This document shows positions 1 to 7,963 of a stretch of DNA of 64,000 nucleotides, piece after piece. This DNA comes from Methylorubrum aminovorans (GTDB taxonomy: Bacteria > Pseudomonadota > Alphaproteobacteria > Rhizobiales > Beijerinckiaceae). Where the stretch lies: positions 1-64,000 of the forward strand of contig NZ_BPRC01000009.1 in assembly GCF_022179725.1 (NCBI RefSeq), in the 5' to 3' direction. A model generated the notes under the pieces. That model did not search any database and was not told the origin of the DNA. It saw only the letters and a list, made by a program, of their open reading frames with translations. Both the position numbers and the translations under genes were made by a program. The number at the start of each line of letters is the position of its first letter. Position 1 is the stretch's first letter.

Positions 1-609
1 CCGATCCAGTCACCCGGATCAGCTCCGCTCCACCAACAATCCCGAAGACCGCCAGAACCCCCGCCCCACCAACCGGTGGACCGCGGCGCCCCGTCGGTGA
101 AAATGGGTATAGGGAGCCCGGCGACCGACGTCAATCGGAAAATCGCGAAAAGCGCGGGGGACGCCGTCAGGAGGCGTTCTCTCGCTTCGGAGCGGCATCC
201 TGTACGCAAGGTATTCTTACACCTCGGGCGCTCGCTCGCGAGAGCGCGGTCGATTGCCATCCCTCCAGCGATCGCTCCTATTCTTGGCGCGGCTCGATTC
301 CGGAGTCTCGGTTTCGCTGCCTCGCGGACAGGTAGCCGGTGCCATCTTCGACGTAGGGCGCCACGCTCTCGACCTGCAGGCGCCTCCACCGGTCCGGCGG
401 ACCGCAACCGAGTGCGCCGTGTCTTCCTCCGTGCCTTCGGTCATCGGCCGCAGAATCTGCTCACGATCGAGGGGCCGGAAACCACGGTTGCCTGAGCGGA
501 AACGCGGTCTCGACGAATCTTTTTTCGGCCGCATGTCGCGAAAAGCGGACTGTCGCTCCCATGCCCCTTGCGAGGGCGGAAAGAAGCCGCCCGATCAAGG
601 AGATGCGAC
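1..609. other. Stretch without a supportable gene
   Basis: I see no convincing gene here. The open frames on both strands are rich in Arg, Ser and Pro, lack a good ribosome binding site and resemble no known family. A short palindromic run rich in GCTCGC/GCGAGC lies near 229-248. The stretch ends with AAGGAG at 597-602, the ribosome binding site of the first gene, so a promoter for the downstream run presumably lies here, but no clear -35/-10 pair is visible. Confidence 0.4.
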
Positions 610-885
610 ATGAACAAAGTGATGATCCTCGCGCTCGTCGGCGCCGGCCTCTCGGGGGCCGGACTCTTGGGCGCCGCGCCCTCCGCCTTCGCCCAGGAAG
701 GCACCGCGCCGACCGGCAGTCAGGAGTTCATCGGCGTCGATCTCGACAATGGCGGCGTCTATTACAACGGGCGCAATTCCGGCCGGTACTGTCTCTACCG
801 CACGGTCGAGGTGTTCAACCGCTACACCGGCTATGTCGAGCCGCGCCGCGTGCGCCGCTGCGGCCGCGGCCTCTACCTGCCGTAG
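610..885 (+). CDS. Small secreted hypothetical protein
   Basis: A 91-residue protein of unknown function. The start is set by an AAGGAG ribosome binding site 7 bases upstream of ATG. Residues 1-28 form a typical Sec signal peptide ending near AFAQE, so the mature protein of about 63 residues should be periplasmic. The mature part has two Cys (in RYCLYR and VRRCGR), compatible with one disulfide, and a basic C-terminus. It is the first gene of a long co-directional run of envelope proteins. A tiny frame with its own ribosome binding site follows 12 bases after the stop. No family is recognised. Confidence 0.7.
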   Translation: MNKVMILALVGAGLSGAGLLGAAPSAFAQEGTAPTGSQEFIGVDLDNGGVYYNGRNSGRYCLYRTVEVFNRYTGYVEPRRVRRCGRGLYLP

Positions 886-897
886 GGAGGCGCCGCG

Positions 898-969
898 ATG
901 CTGACTGCTGTCTCACCGCTCCATCTCGCCGCCCTCGGCCTCATCCTCACGCTGTTTGCCGGGGGCTGA
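898..969 (+). CDS. Possible 23-residue hydrophobic small protein
   Basis: A 23-residue frame starting with ATG and preceded by GGAGG at 886-890 with ideal spacing. The predicted peptide has a hydrophobic core (LAALGLILTLFAGG) that could span or associate with a membrane. The strong ribosome binding site immediately after the preceding stop suggests translation after that gene. It may instead be a chance frame: there is no family to compare with and the length gives little statistical support. Confidence 0.35.
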   Translation: MLTAVSPLHLAALGLILTLFAGG

Positions 970-1125
970 GCCTCGCCCGGCTCGCGCCGGGCGGGCACGG
1001 ATGCACACAACGCGACATTGTTTCCCAGCCACCGAGCGGCTACCCCTGCGCAGCGTCCGAGCGCGGACGCGCCCCGCTCCAAGGATGACAGCCTCGGTCC
1101 GCGAACCGAGAGGAGGACGATCCGC

Positions 1126-3255
1126 ATGCCGAGACAGGCCACGGTCATCGCCGCGCGCGGAGCCATCCGCAGATCCGTCCGCAGATCCGTCCACCTGGCC
1201 GCGCTCCTCCTGGCCGCCGGCCTCGGCATCGCCGCGACGGTCCGGATCGCGCCGGCTCAAGGCGCGCCCGAGGCGGCGCCCTTCGCCGACAACGCCGATT
1301 CGGTCGCGGTGGTGATCGGCAACCGCAGCTACAAGCAGACGGTCCCGGTCGATTTCGCCCACAACGACGCCGAGGCGATCCGCGCCTACCTGATCGAGCG
1401 CCTCGGCTATCGCGACACCAACGTCTTCATCCTGAAGGACGCGACCCTCAACGAGTTCAACCAAGTCTTCGGCACCGAGCGCAACCCGCAATCGGGCCGG
1501 CTCTGGCGCAGCGTGCGCGAGGGCCGCTCCAACGTGTTCGTCTACTATTCCGGCCACGGCGTGCCGGATCTCGCGACCAAGCAGCCCTTCCTGCTGCCGG
1601 AGGACGGCAACCCGAACCAGGGCGAGAGCGGCTATTCCCTCGAGACCCTCTACCGAAACCTCGACCTCGTGAAGCGCAAGATCGGCTCCGAGCGCCAGCT
1701 CGTGGTCATGGTCGATGCCTGCTTCACCGGAGAGACCGGTCGCAAGGGCGAGAGTCTGCTCGCCGTCTCGGCACCCGGTTTTGCCCCGGCCCGGCCGAAG
1801 GCGGAAAGCGGAATCACGCGCCTCATTGCCACCTCGGGCGCGACGCCGGCAAACTGGGACGAGTCGAACCGGCTCGGGCTTCTCACCAGCCGCTTCCTGA
1901 TGGGCGTCTCGGGCCTCGCCGATGCCAAGGACGGGCAAGGCAACGGCGACGGGCTGATCCAGTGGCCGGAGCTGAAGGGCTACCTGCGCCGCGAGGTCGA
2001 GGAGGCGGCGCGCCGCGCCTCGGGCCGGGAGCAGGTGCCGGAGATCGACGATGCGTCGATCGTGGTGAAGGCCTCGCTTCCCGTCGCGGCGGTGGCCGGC
2101 GGCGTCGCGGCGATCCGCGACGAGGCGGCGTGGCGGCGCGCCGAGACGCTCGGCACCCGCGAGGCGTTCGAAGCCTATGTCGGCACCTGCGGCGAGGCCT
2201 GCGCCTACCGCGCCCAGGCGATGGACCGGCTGCTCGCCGGCCGCAAGCGTGACGCGGCGGCGATCGACCAGGAGAACTGGGCGAAGTTCGGGGCGCAGCG
2301 GCAATACCAGGCCTATCTCGATTCCTGCGGCGAGACCTGCGCCTATCGCAGCCTCGCGGAGGGCTATCTCGGCGGCACGAACCCGAGCAGCGATCCGCGG
2401 GTGAAGCGCTGCGACGAGTTGGCCGCCGGCACCGATGATCCCGACCGGCCGAAAGGCGTGCCGGGGGTGAAGCTCGGACGGATCGAGGCGTCGGCCGCCA
2501 TCGAGGCCTGCCGCGGGGCGTCCGCCGCCTACCCGCAATTGCGCCGCCTCGCCTATCAGCTGGGCCGCGCCTACGACCGGGCCGACCGCTCCAAGGAGGC
2601 GTTCGCGGCCTACGACCGGGCGGCCAAGGCCGGCAGCGTCTCGGCGATGAACAATCTCGCCACGCTCTACGAGAACGGCCAGGGCGTGAAGCGCGCTCAG
2701 GCTGAGGCCTACCGCCTCTACCGGCAGGCGGGCGAGGCCGGGAACGTGGTGGCGCTCGCCAACGCCGCGCGGATGCTCGAATACGGCAACGGCATCCCTA
2801 AGAACGAGGCGGAGGCGGTTGCGCTTTACAAGCGCGCGGTGGCGGGCGGCGACGTGCCCTCGATCTCGAAGCTGGTGCCACACTACGCCACCGGTACCTA
2901 CGGATTCCCGAAGGACCTGCGCCAGGGCTTCGACCTGTTCCGACAGGCAGCGGACAAGGGCGATCCCGTCGCCATGGCGACGATGGCGACGCTGATCGAC
3001 AACGGCTTCGGCCGCTACTTTCCCGGCACGCGCTCCGCCGACATTGTGCTGCGGGCGCTCAAGCGCGGCGAACTCGGCGCGGCCTCGGTCTCGGCGACCG
3101 ACACGGCGGCGCAGAAGCTGAAGCCGGAGACGATCCGCACCGTGCAGCGGGCGGTGAAGGACGCCGACTACTATTCGGGCGCCCTCGACGGTCGCTTCAA
3201 CCCGGTCTTCGTCCGCGCCCTCGACCAATACGCCCGAGCGAACGAGGCGGAATGA
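1126..3255 (+). CDS. Secreted caspase-family (C14) protease with Sel1 repeats
   Basis: A 709-residue protein. The ATG at 1126 follows GAGGAGG by about 9 bases. Residues about 20-46 form a signal peptide or N-terminal anchor, so the protease should act in the periplasm. The caspase fold follows: AVVIGNRSY begins it, the catalytic His is in YYSGHG (His144) and the catalytic Cys is in DACFTG (Cys199). Residues about 335-415 hold two copies of a segment containing CGEACAYR or CGETCAYR. Residues about 470-630 are Sel1/TPR-like repeats with AMNNLATLYENGQGV as a typical unit. The last 45 residues (GALDGRFNPVFVRALDQYA) resemble a degenerate peptidoglycan-binding domain. The 3' end overlaps the next gene by 4 bases, so the two are probably co-translated. 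Substrate unknown. Confidence 0.88.
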   Translation: MPRQATVIAARGAIRRSVRRSVHLAALLLAAGLGIAATVRIAPAQGAPEAAPFADNADSVAVVIGNRSYKQTVPVDFAHNDAEAIRAYLIERLGYRDTNVFILKDATLNEFNQVFGTERNPQSGRLWRSVREGRSNVFVYYSGHGVPDLATKQPFLLPEDGNPNQGESGYSLETLYRNLDLVKRKIGSERQLVVMVDACFTGETGRKGESLLAVSAPGFAPARPKAESGITRLIATSGATPANWDESNRLGLLTSRFLMGVSGLADAKDGQGNGDGLIQWPELKGYLRREVEEAARRASGREQVPEIDDASIVVKASLPVAAVAGGVAAIRDEAAWRRAETLGTREAFEAYVGTCGEACAYRAQAMDRLLAGRKRDAAAIDQENWAKFGAQRQYQAYLDSCGETCAYRSLAEGYLGGTNPSSDPRVKRCDELAAGTDDPDRPKGVPGVKLGRIEASAAIEACRGASAAYPQLRRLAYQLGRAYDRADRSKEAFAAYDRAAKAGSVSAMNNLATLYENGQGVKRAQAEAYRLYRQAGEAGNVVALANAARMLEYGNGIPKNEAEAVALYKRAVAGGDVPSISKLVPHYATGTYGFPKDLRQGFDLFRQAADKGDPVAMATMATLIDNGFGRYFPGTRSADIVLRALKRGELGAASVSATDTAAQKLKPETIRTVQRAVKDADYYSGALDGRFNPVFVRALDQYARANEAE

Positions 3256-4586
3256 GGCCCCTCCTCCTTGCCGTCCTCTTCGCCCTGCCCGCGGCTGCCC
3301 ACGCCGATCCGACCACCGCCACGCTCAGCCCCTTCCTCGACGCGGTGGCGGCCTGCGCCGGTCGGCCCGACCTGACGCTCGCCGTGATCGGCGTCGAACC
3401 GGGCCAGACGGCGCTCTCGCGCGAGCAGGCCGAGGAGGTGCGCCTCGCGGTCGAGAGCCGGCTTCAGGCCACCGGCCGCGTGCGGCTCGCCCCCGCTGCC
3501 GACGTGGTGCGGATCAAGGGCTTGCGCGAAGGCACGACCGGATTGTTGGGTGCGGAGGCCGAGGCGCAGATCCGTGCGGCCTTCTCAGGTGATGCCAGCG
3601 TGTTCCTGGTGGAACCGCGCCGGGCCGGCGAGACCGCGGCGCTGCGACTCCAGGCGATCACCCGCAACGCCGCCTGCAAGGCGACGAGCGAGCCCCTCAT
3701 CCTGCCGATCCGCGTCGGGGCCGGTGTCGCCGACATCGACGCGGTGATGGAGAGTGCGGTGAAGGCCTTCGCGGGGATGGCGCCGAACGCCGGCACGGTC
3801 GAGGTCTGCCCCTTCGTCGCGGAAGGAGGCCACTCGACCTGCGCCGGGGTCCTCACCGATCGCCTCGTCATCGCGCTGGACGCCGAGGCGCGCGCGCCCA
3901 ACCGCATCCTGAAGGGCGCCCGCCTCGACGTGCGCCGGACTCCGCCCGGCACCGCCTGCGCCGGGGCGCTCACCGCGCGCGGCCGCTTCCTTACCGATCA
4001 GAACCGGCAATCCTTTATGGAGCTGGAATTCCAGCGCGACGGTGCGGTGCTGGCCCCGACCGGGCGCCGGCGGATCGGGATCGAGGGTCTCGGCTGTGAC
4101 CCGACCCCGCGGCCCTTCCTCGACCATCTGGCAGCGACCGCCCGCACCGATGCCGGGCGCCTGACGGTCGCGGCCACCGCCACGCCGTTCTCGGCCGGGC
4201 AGCGCCTGGAGATGCGCATCGAGGCGCGCGCCCGGCAGAACCTCTATTGCTGGGTTGTCGCTCCCGACGAGACCGCCTTCGTCGCACTGCCGGTGCGCGA
4301 CAACGCCGCCTCGGCGGCCCCGCTCAAACCTGGCGAGGCGAAGCGCTACCCGCGCGGCTACGGCCTCGACGAGATCGTGGCGGGCGAGCCGTTCGAGAAC
4401 CTGTTCGCCTGCTTTGGCGTCGAGGGCGGCCTGCCGCCGGAACTCGCCGCGCGTTGGCTCGCCGCGGCGCCGGGCGCGGACGGCGAGGCGAAGCTGCTTC
4501 AGCCCCCCGACGTGCTCGATCTCCTGGACAAGATCCGCGCAACGCCCGGCGTGACCGAGGCCACCGCGCGGATCGTGGTGCGGTGA
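3252..4586 (+). CDS. Secreted DUF4384-type protein
   Basis: A 444-residue protein whose ATG overlaps the stop of the caspase gene (ATGA), so coupling to the protease is likely. Residues 1-18 are a Sec signal peptide. Residues about 20-150 (LTLAVIGVEP, then VESRLQATGRVRLAPAADV) recall the N-terminal fold of TolB/FlgO-like periplasmic proteins; this is only a resemblance. Residues about 310-400 (LYCWVVAPDETAFVALP, then GEPFENLFACFG) fit DUF4384, a domain often found beside caspase-like or kinase-like proteins in bacterial operons. No catalytic motif is visible. Role inferred from context: a partner or regulator of the neighbouring protease. Confidence 0.7.
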   Translation: MRPLLLAVLFALPAAAHADPTTATLSPFLDAVAACAGRPDLTLAVIGVEPGQTALSREQAEEVRLAVESRLQATGRVRLAPAADVVRIKGLREGTTGLLGAEAEAQIRAAFSGDASVFLVEPRRAGETAALRLQAITRNAACKATSEPLILPIRVGAGVADIDAVMESAVKAFAGMAPNAGTVEVCPFVAEGGHSTCAGVLTDRLVIALDAEARAPNRILKGARLDVRRTPPGTACAGALTARGRFLTDQNRQSFMELEFQRDGAVLAPTGRRRIGIEGLGCDPTPRPFLDHLAATARTDAGRLTVAATATPFSAGQRLEMRIEARARQNLYCWVVAPDETAFVALPVRDNAASAAPLKPGEAKRYPRGYGLDEIVAGEPFENLFACFGVEGGLPPELAARWLAAAPGADGEAKLLQPPDVLDLLDKIRATPGVTEATARIVVR

Positions 4587-5788
4587 TGCGGCGTCACAGA
4601 AATGGGGCCGGCATGGCGGATCGGGCGAAGGGTCTGGGTCACACGGGAGCAGGAAGGCCGCCTCGCCGTTCCGGACGCTCCGGGGTCTCCTTTTCGCGGC
4701 GGCGCGCCGGGCTCGTAGGTCTGGTGATGGTCGGCCTCCTGAGCGTCGCGGCCGGTCCGCCGGCCTTGAGCTGCGACCTCGACGCCCTCCGGCACTACCC
4801 GATGACCAAGGCACTCGAGAACCGGGCGGTGCCGCTTCGGATGCCCGACCTGTTCTTCACGTCCGACAGGCGCCCGGATTTCGATCGCTTCTCCCTGGAC
4901 GCGGCCGGGGCGGCCGAAATGCGGGCCGCCCTCGCGCGGGGGCTGGCGACCTTCGCGCCCGCAGAGCGGCCCGTGCTGATGCTGGCCGCGCTCGATCACT
5001 GGACGAGCGGTGCAACCGGCCTGAAGGGCTTCTTCGTCCTCTCCGACAGCGTCTTCCTCGAAGACGCTCTCCAGGCCCTCGACGCGGAGGGACTTCCCGC
5101 GCACGCCGCGCTGCTGCGCGAGGGCGCGGCCCTGTTCGGCCCGGATTATGGCGGCAGCCAGGCCCGGCGCTACGCCCGCTGGAGCGACGGCCACGGCGAG
5201 ATCCGCGACGCAGCGCTCGATGCCGCTCTCGACCGCCTGTCCGAGCGCTTCCGCGCCCTGCCGCCCCTCCTCGACGAAGCGGTGGCGCGGATCGCCCGCG
5301 CACCGGACCTCACGGCGCTTTACGAGCCGCTGCGATCGGGCGCGGACGACGACGACCGCCTCGCCTACCTCACCGGTGGGCTCTGGACGTGCCTGAACCA
5401 CTACGACGCGCCCGCTGCGGTCGCGGCCCGCCTGGCCGCCCTGCCGGTGGCGCATGCGCGGATCATCGCGGTGCGCATCTTCGAGGCGGAGATGCTGAAC
5501 GGCTCGGTGCACCAGGCCTTCTTCAACTCGTCGGGCGTGCTTGCCCCCGACGTGGTCGAGGCGCTGAAGGCGATGAACCTGCCCAAGCACGCCGCCGCGA
5601 TCGAGCGCGGCATCGCGATGTTCCCGAAGCCCTATCCGCGCGACACCGAGGCACGCCGGGCCTTCATGGGGCGGCAGAACGAGGCCTTCGATACGGCGCT
5701 CGGCGACCTGACCGGCGACGTGGATGACGGAGCGATGCACGCGGCGATGATCGCCACCGCCCGCGCGGCCGACATCCTGCCGAGGTGA
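4586..5788 (+). CDS. Membrane-anchored or secreted protein with two DMP19-like repeats
   Basis: The ATG at 4586 overlaps the preceding stop (TGATG), giving 400 residues; an alternative ATG lies at 4613. A hydrophobic stretch at about residues 41-60 ends in PALSCDL and could be a signal anchor. The C-terminal half (residues about 300-360) carries HQAFFNSSG followed by a helix and GIAMFPKPYPRD, the hallmark of the DMP19/DUF4375 family. Residues about 140-195 (KGFFVLSDSVF, then REGAALFGPDYG) align with the same pattern, so the protein looks like an internal duplication with a diverged first copy. DMP19 proteins have been described as DNA mimics or regulators in Neisseria, but most family members are uncharacterised. 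The N-terminal hydrophobic segment argues for a location outside the cytoplasm. Confidence 0.65.
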   Translation: MRRHRNGAGMADRAKGLGHTGAGRPPRRSGRSGVSFSRRRAGLVGLVMVGLLSVAAGPPALSCDLDALRHYPMTKALENRAVPLRMPDLFFTSDRRPDFDRFSLDAAGAAEMRAALARGLATFAPAERPVLMLAALDHWTSGATGLKGFFVLSDSVFLEDALQALDAEGLPAHAALLREGAALFGPDYGGSQARRYARWSDGHGEIRDAALDAALDRLSERFRALPPLLDEAVARIARAPDLTALYEPLRSGADDDDRLAYLTGGLWTCLNHYDAPAAVAARLAALPVAHARIIAVRIFEAEMLNGSVHQAFFNSSGVLAPDVVEALKAMNLPKHAAAIERGIAMFPKPYPRDTEARRAFMGRQNEAFDTALGDLTGDVDDGAMHAAMIATARAADILPR

Positions 5789-5895
5789 CAGCCGTAGGCG
5801 GCCGCCAACACCCCGTTCGAGAGACGCCGCACTCCGCGTCGTCGTGGCGATGCGATCCGTGATTCTGCCCCCGCGAGCCCGGATCGCGCTCTGGC

Positions 5896-5918
5896 CGGCC
5901 CATGCCGCGGGTGGGCCG
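5896..5918 (+). terminator. Hairpin between operon segments
   Basis: CGGCCCA and TGGGCCG form a 7-bp stem with a 9-base loop, in the 231-base gap between the DMP19-like gene and the next gene. There is no T run, so it may be an attenuator or a partial terminator rather than an intrinsic terminator. Confidence 0.3.
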
Positions 5919-6019
5919 CGCGCGGCACCGGAGGGTGACGGATGGCCGGGCTCGGGATAACCATACGACGAATCGAGGGATCGCAAGGGGTTGCGCGGCG
6001 CCCCGGCATCGGGAGGCGC

Positions 6020-7411
6020 ATGACCGGCGGATATGACGAGCGCTGCGCGGCCGATCTGGCCGCCGTCTGCGACGGCCGCGACCTCTCCCGCGAGGATCGC
6101 GCCTGGCTCGCCCGCGTCGTCACCGGGGCCGTGCGCCCGAACCGCGACAAGCCGCTCTGGGACCTCGCCCACGCGCTCGCCGCCCTGGCCCGTGCGACGG
6201 GCGCGGTCAGCGGGCGCGACCTCGTCACCCTGGCGCTCGATCCCGGCCTCGCCACCGCCTCGGCCGTGACCGCGCGCTTCTCCGGAAGCGTCGCCGCCGA
6301 CACCCGCGGCCCCGTGCTCGGCGAGACGTGGGGCACGAGTTGGGCTGGGCTCGCGCGACTGCTGGCGCTCGCCGAGTTCGTGCTGACGGCCGAGGATCTC
6401 GCGCAGTTTTCCGCCGTTACGGGCTGGCTCGACGAACTGGCGGCCGCGCCCGATGCAGAGGGTGCGGTCTTCCTGGCCAAGCGCCTCGCTCGACATCTGA
6501 CCGCCTACCGCAACGCCCACCTGCCGCTGGCACCGCTGGAGCGCCGCTTCCGCGCGATCCTCGGCTTCCTGGCCGGGCGCAAAACCTTCAGCGACGACGA
6601 TATCCTCGGCTTCTGGCGCAGCGAGATGGAGGCGGGTGAGCGGCCGGGCTTCCGCACGGTCGCCGAATATTTCGTGACCTTCGAGGCAGGGGCCCATCTC
6701 GTCGGCGGCTTGGAGGGGCTCTCCGCTCCCATCTCCCTCGACGCCCATGCGGGCTGGGAGGAGCGGCTCGACGCCGCGTTCGGCGACCTCGCCGCCTCCG
6801 AGCCGGCCGAAACGCTCGTGGCCCTGCTCGCCGACTGGCCGGAGGGCCCGAAAATCCTCACAGGCGCCGAGCGAGAGGATCTGACCGACCTCCTGCGCCT
6901 CGAACCCTTCCACCGCACCCGCCCGCTGACGACGCTCAGGGCCGCGAGCTTCGGGCGGGTTCAATCGGGCATCGCCAACCGCCTGCGCCGGGGCGGCGGC
7001 GGCGCCGAGGTCGCCGAGCGGGCGACCTGCACGGATGCCGAGAGCTACGCGGCGCTGCAGGAGCGGGCCGGCACGCTCGCGGCCCATCTCGGCCGGATGC
7101 TGCGCATCGCGGCGACCCTGCGCATCGCCGAGCGCGACGGTCTCGGCCCTGAGACACGCGCCGCTTTGGAGGCGGCAGAGGCGGATCTGCGCCGGGTGCG
7201 CCGGGCCGGCTTCGAGGACCGCGCCGCGCTCGCCGCGGGTTTCGCCGCCGCCGAGACCGCGCTCCTACGCCTTTCCGAGGAGGCCGACCGACTGGAACGG
7301 GCGCTCGCGGGCCTCGCCCGGCAGCGCCCGCTCGACGCGGCCTTCGTTGCGGATCAGTCGGTCTTCGCGGCCGCCTTCGCGACGGCCTATGCCGGGGAGG
7401 CCGCCGCGTGA
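6020..7411 (+). CDS. Cytoplasmic helical protein of unknown function
   Basis: A 463-residue protein. The ATG at 6020 was chosen because GGGAGG precedes it by 5 bases; the frame could open earlier, at 5942. There is no signal peptide and no long hydrophobic segment. Composition is Ala-, Leu-, Glu- and Arg-rich, and residues about 355-450 look like a coiled-coil or helical bundle (LEAAEADLRRVRRAG and following). No known motif is found. It overlaps the next gene by 4 bases, so the two products are probably made together and may interact. Confidence 0.6.
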   Translation: MTGGYDERCAADLAAVCDGRDLSREDRAWLARVVTGAVRPNRDKPLWDLAHALAALARATGAVSGRDLVTLALDPGLATASAVTARFSGSVAADTRGPVLGETWGTSWAGLARLLALAEFVLTAEDLAQFSAVTGWLDELAAAPDAEGAVFLAKRLARHLTAYRNAHLPLAPLERRFRAILGFLAGRKTFSDDDILGFWRSEMEAGERPGFRTVAEYFVTFEAGAHLVGGLEGLSAPISLDAHAGWEERLDAAFGDLAASEPAETLVALLADWPEGPKILTGAEREDLTDLLRLEPFHRTRPLTTLRAASFGRVQSGIANRLRRGGGGAEVAERATCTDAESYAALQERAGTLAAHLGRMLRIAATLRIAERDGLGPETRAALEAAEADLRRVRRAGFEDRAALAAGFAAAETALLRLSEEADRLERALAGLARQRPLDAAFVADQSVFAAAFATAYAGEAAA

Positions 7412-7929
7412 GCGACGAGGCCCGCTTGCTCGCCGAACTCCATGCCGCCCGCGCGCTGATGCGGGTGCCGGCGCCCGTTTCCCAACCCGGTCAGATCGAC
7501 CGGCCGCGCCACGCCGCCCTCTGGGCGCATGCCAACCGGGAGCCCGGAAGCCCGGTCGATCTCACGGTCGTCCGGGCGATCCGCTCCGATCCCGAAACCG
7601 CGCGGCGCTACCGCACGCTGCTCGGCGCGCAATCGCTCGCCCATGCGCCGCTGGCTGCGGCGGCTTCGGATGGGGCGTTGTCGCGGCGCCGCATCGGTCC
7701 ATTCGAGCTTGAGATTCTGGAGGGCACGCCCCCGCTCCTGATCCTGCGCGGACCGGACGCGGCGATGCCACGGCGGATCGAGGCTTGGCTCGGCGACGAG
7801 GCGGTGCGGCTCGATCTCGGCGCGCCGGTTGACGGCGCGATCCTGCTCGCGCTCGATCCGGCCGTTGCCGAGGCCGACCGGCTCGGGCAGATGCTGCGCG
7901 ACCCCGCCTGCGCGGTGTTCCTGCTGTGA
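7408..7929 (+). CDS. Hypothetical protein, possibly anti-sigma-like at the N-terminus
   Basis: A 173-residue protein with a GTG start overlapping the previous stop by 4 bases (GTGA). The first 90 residues contain VRAIRSDPETARRYRTLLG, which resembles the helical N-terminal part of small anti-sigma-type proteins, but no zinc motif or membrane segment is present. The second half (FELEILEGTPPLLILRG and following) looks like a small beta-rich domain. I cannot name a family. Its position between a cytoplasmic helical protein and a membrane-spanning protein suggests a structural or regulatory part of the same assembly. Confidence 0.55.
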   Translation: MSDEARLLAELHAARALMRVPAPVSQPGQIDRPRHAALWAHANREPGSPVDLTVVRAIRSDPETARRYRTLLGAQSLAHAPLAAAASDGALSRRRIGPFELEILEGTPPLLILRGPDAAMPRRIEAWLGDEAVRLDLGAPVDGAILLALDPAVAEADRLGQMLRDPACAVFLL

Positions 7930-7963
7930 GACACCGAACCGTTCCCCGGCGGATCACGCGCGC

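Noticed and set aside
76..613. Possible genes in the first 600 bases
   Set aside because: Three overlapping frames on both strands, all of low-complexity Arg/Ser/Pro composition and without ribosome binding sites.
913..3228. Open frame of 771 codons on the minus strand
   Set aside because: It lies antisense to the caspase-like gene; its product is His-, Arg- and Gly-rich with no family pattern, as expected for a shadow in high-GC DNA.
4499..7087. Open frame of 862 codons on the minus strand
   Set aside because: It spans two real plus-strand genes and their gap; no domain motif and no ribosome binding site.
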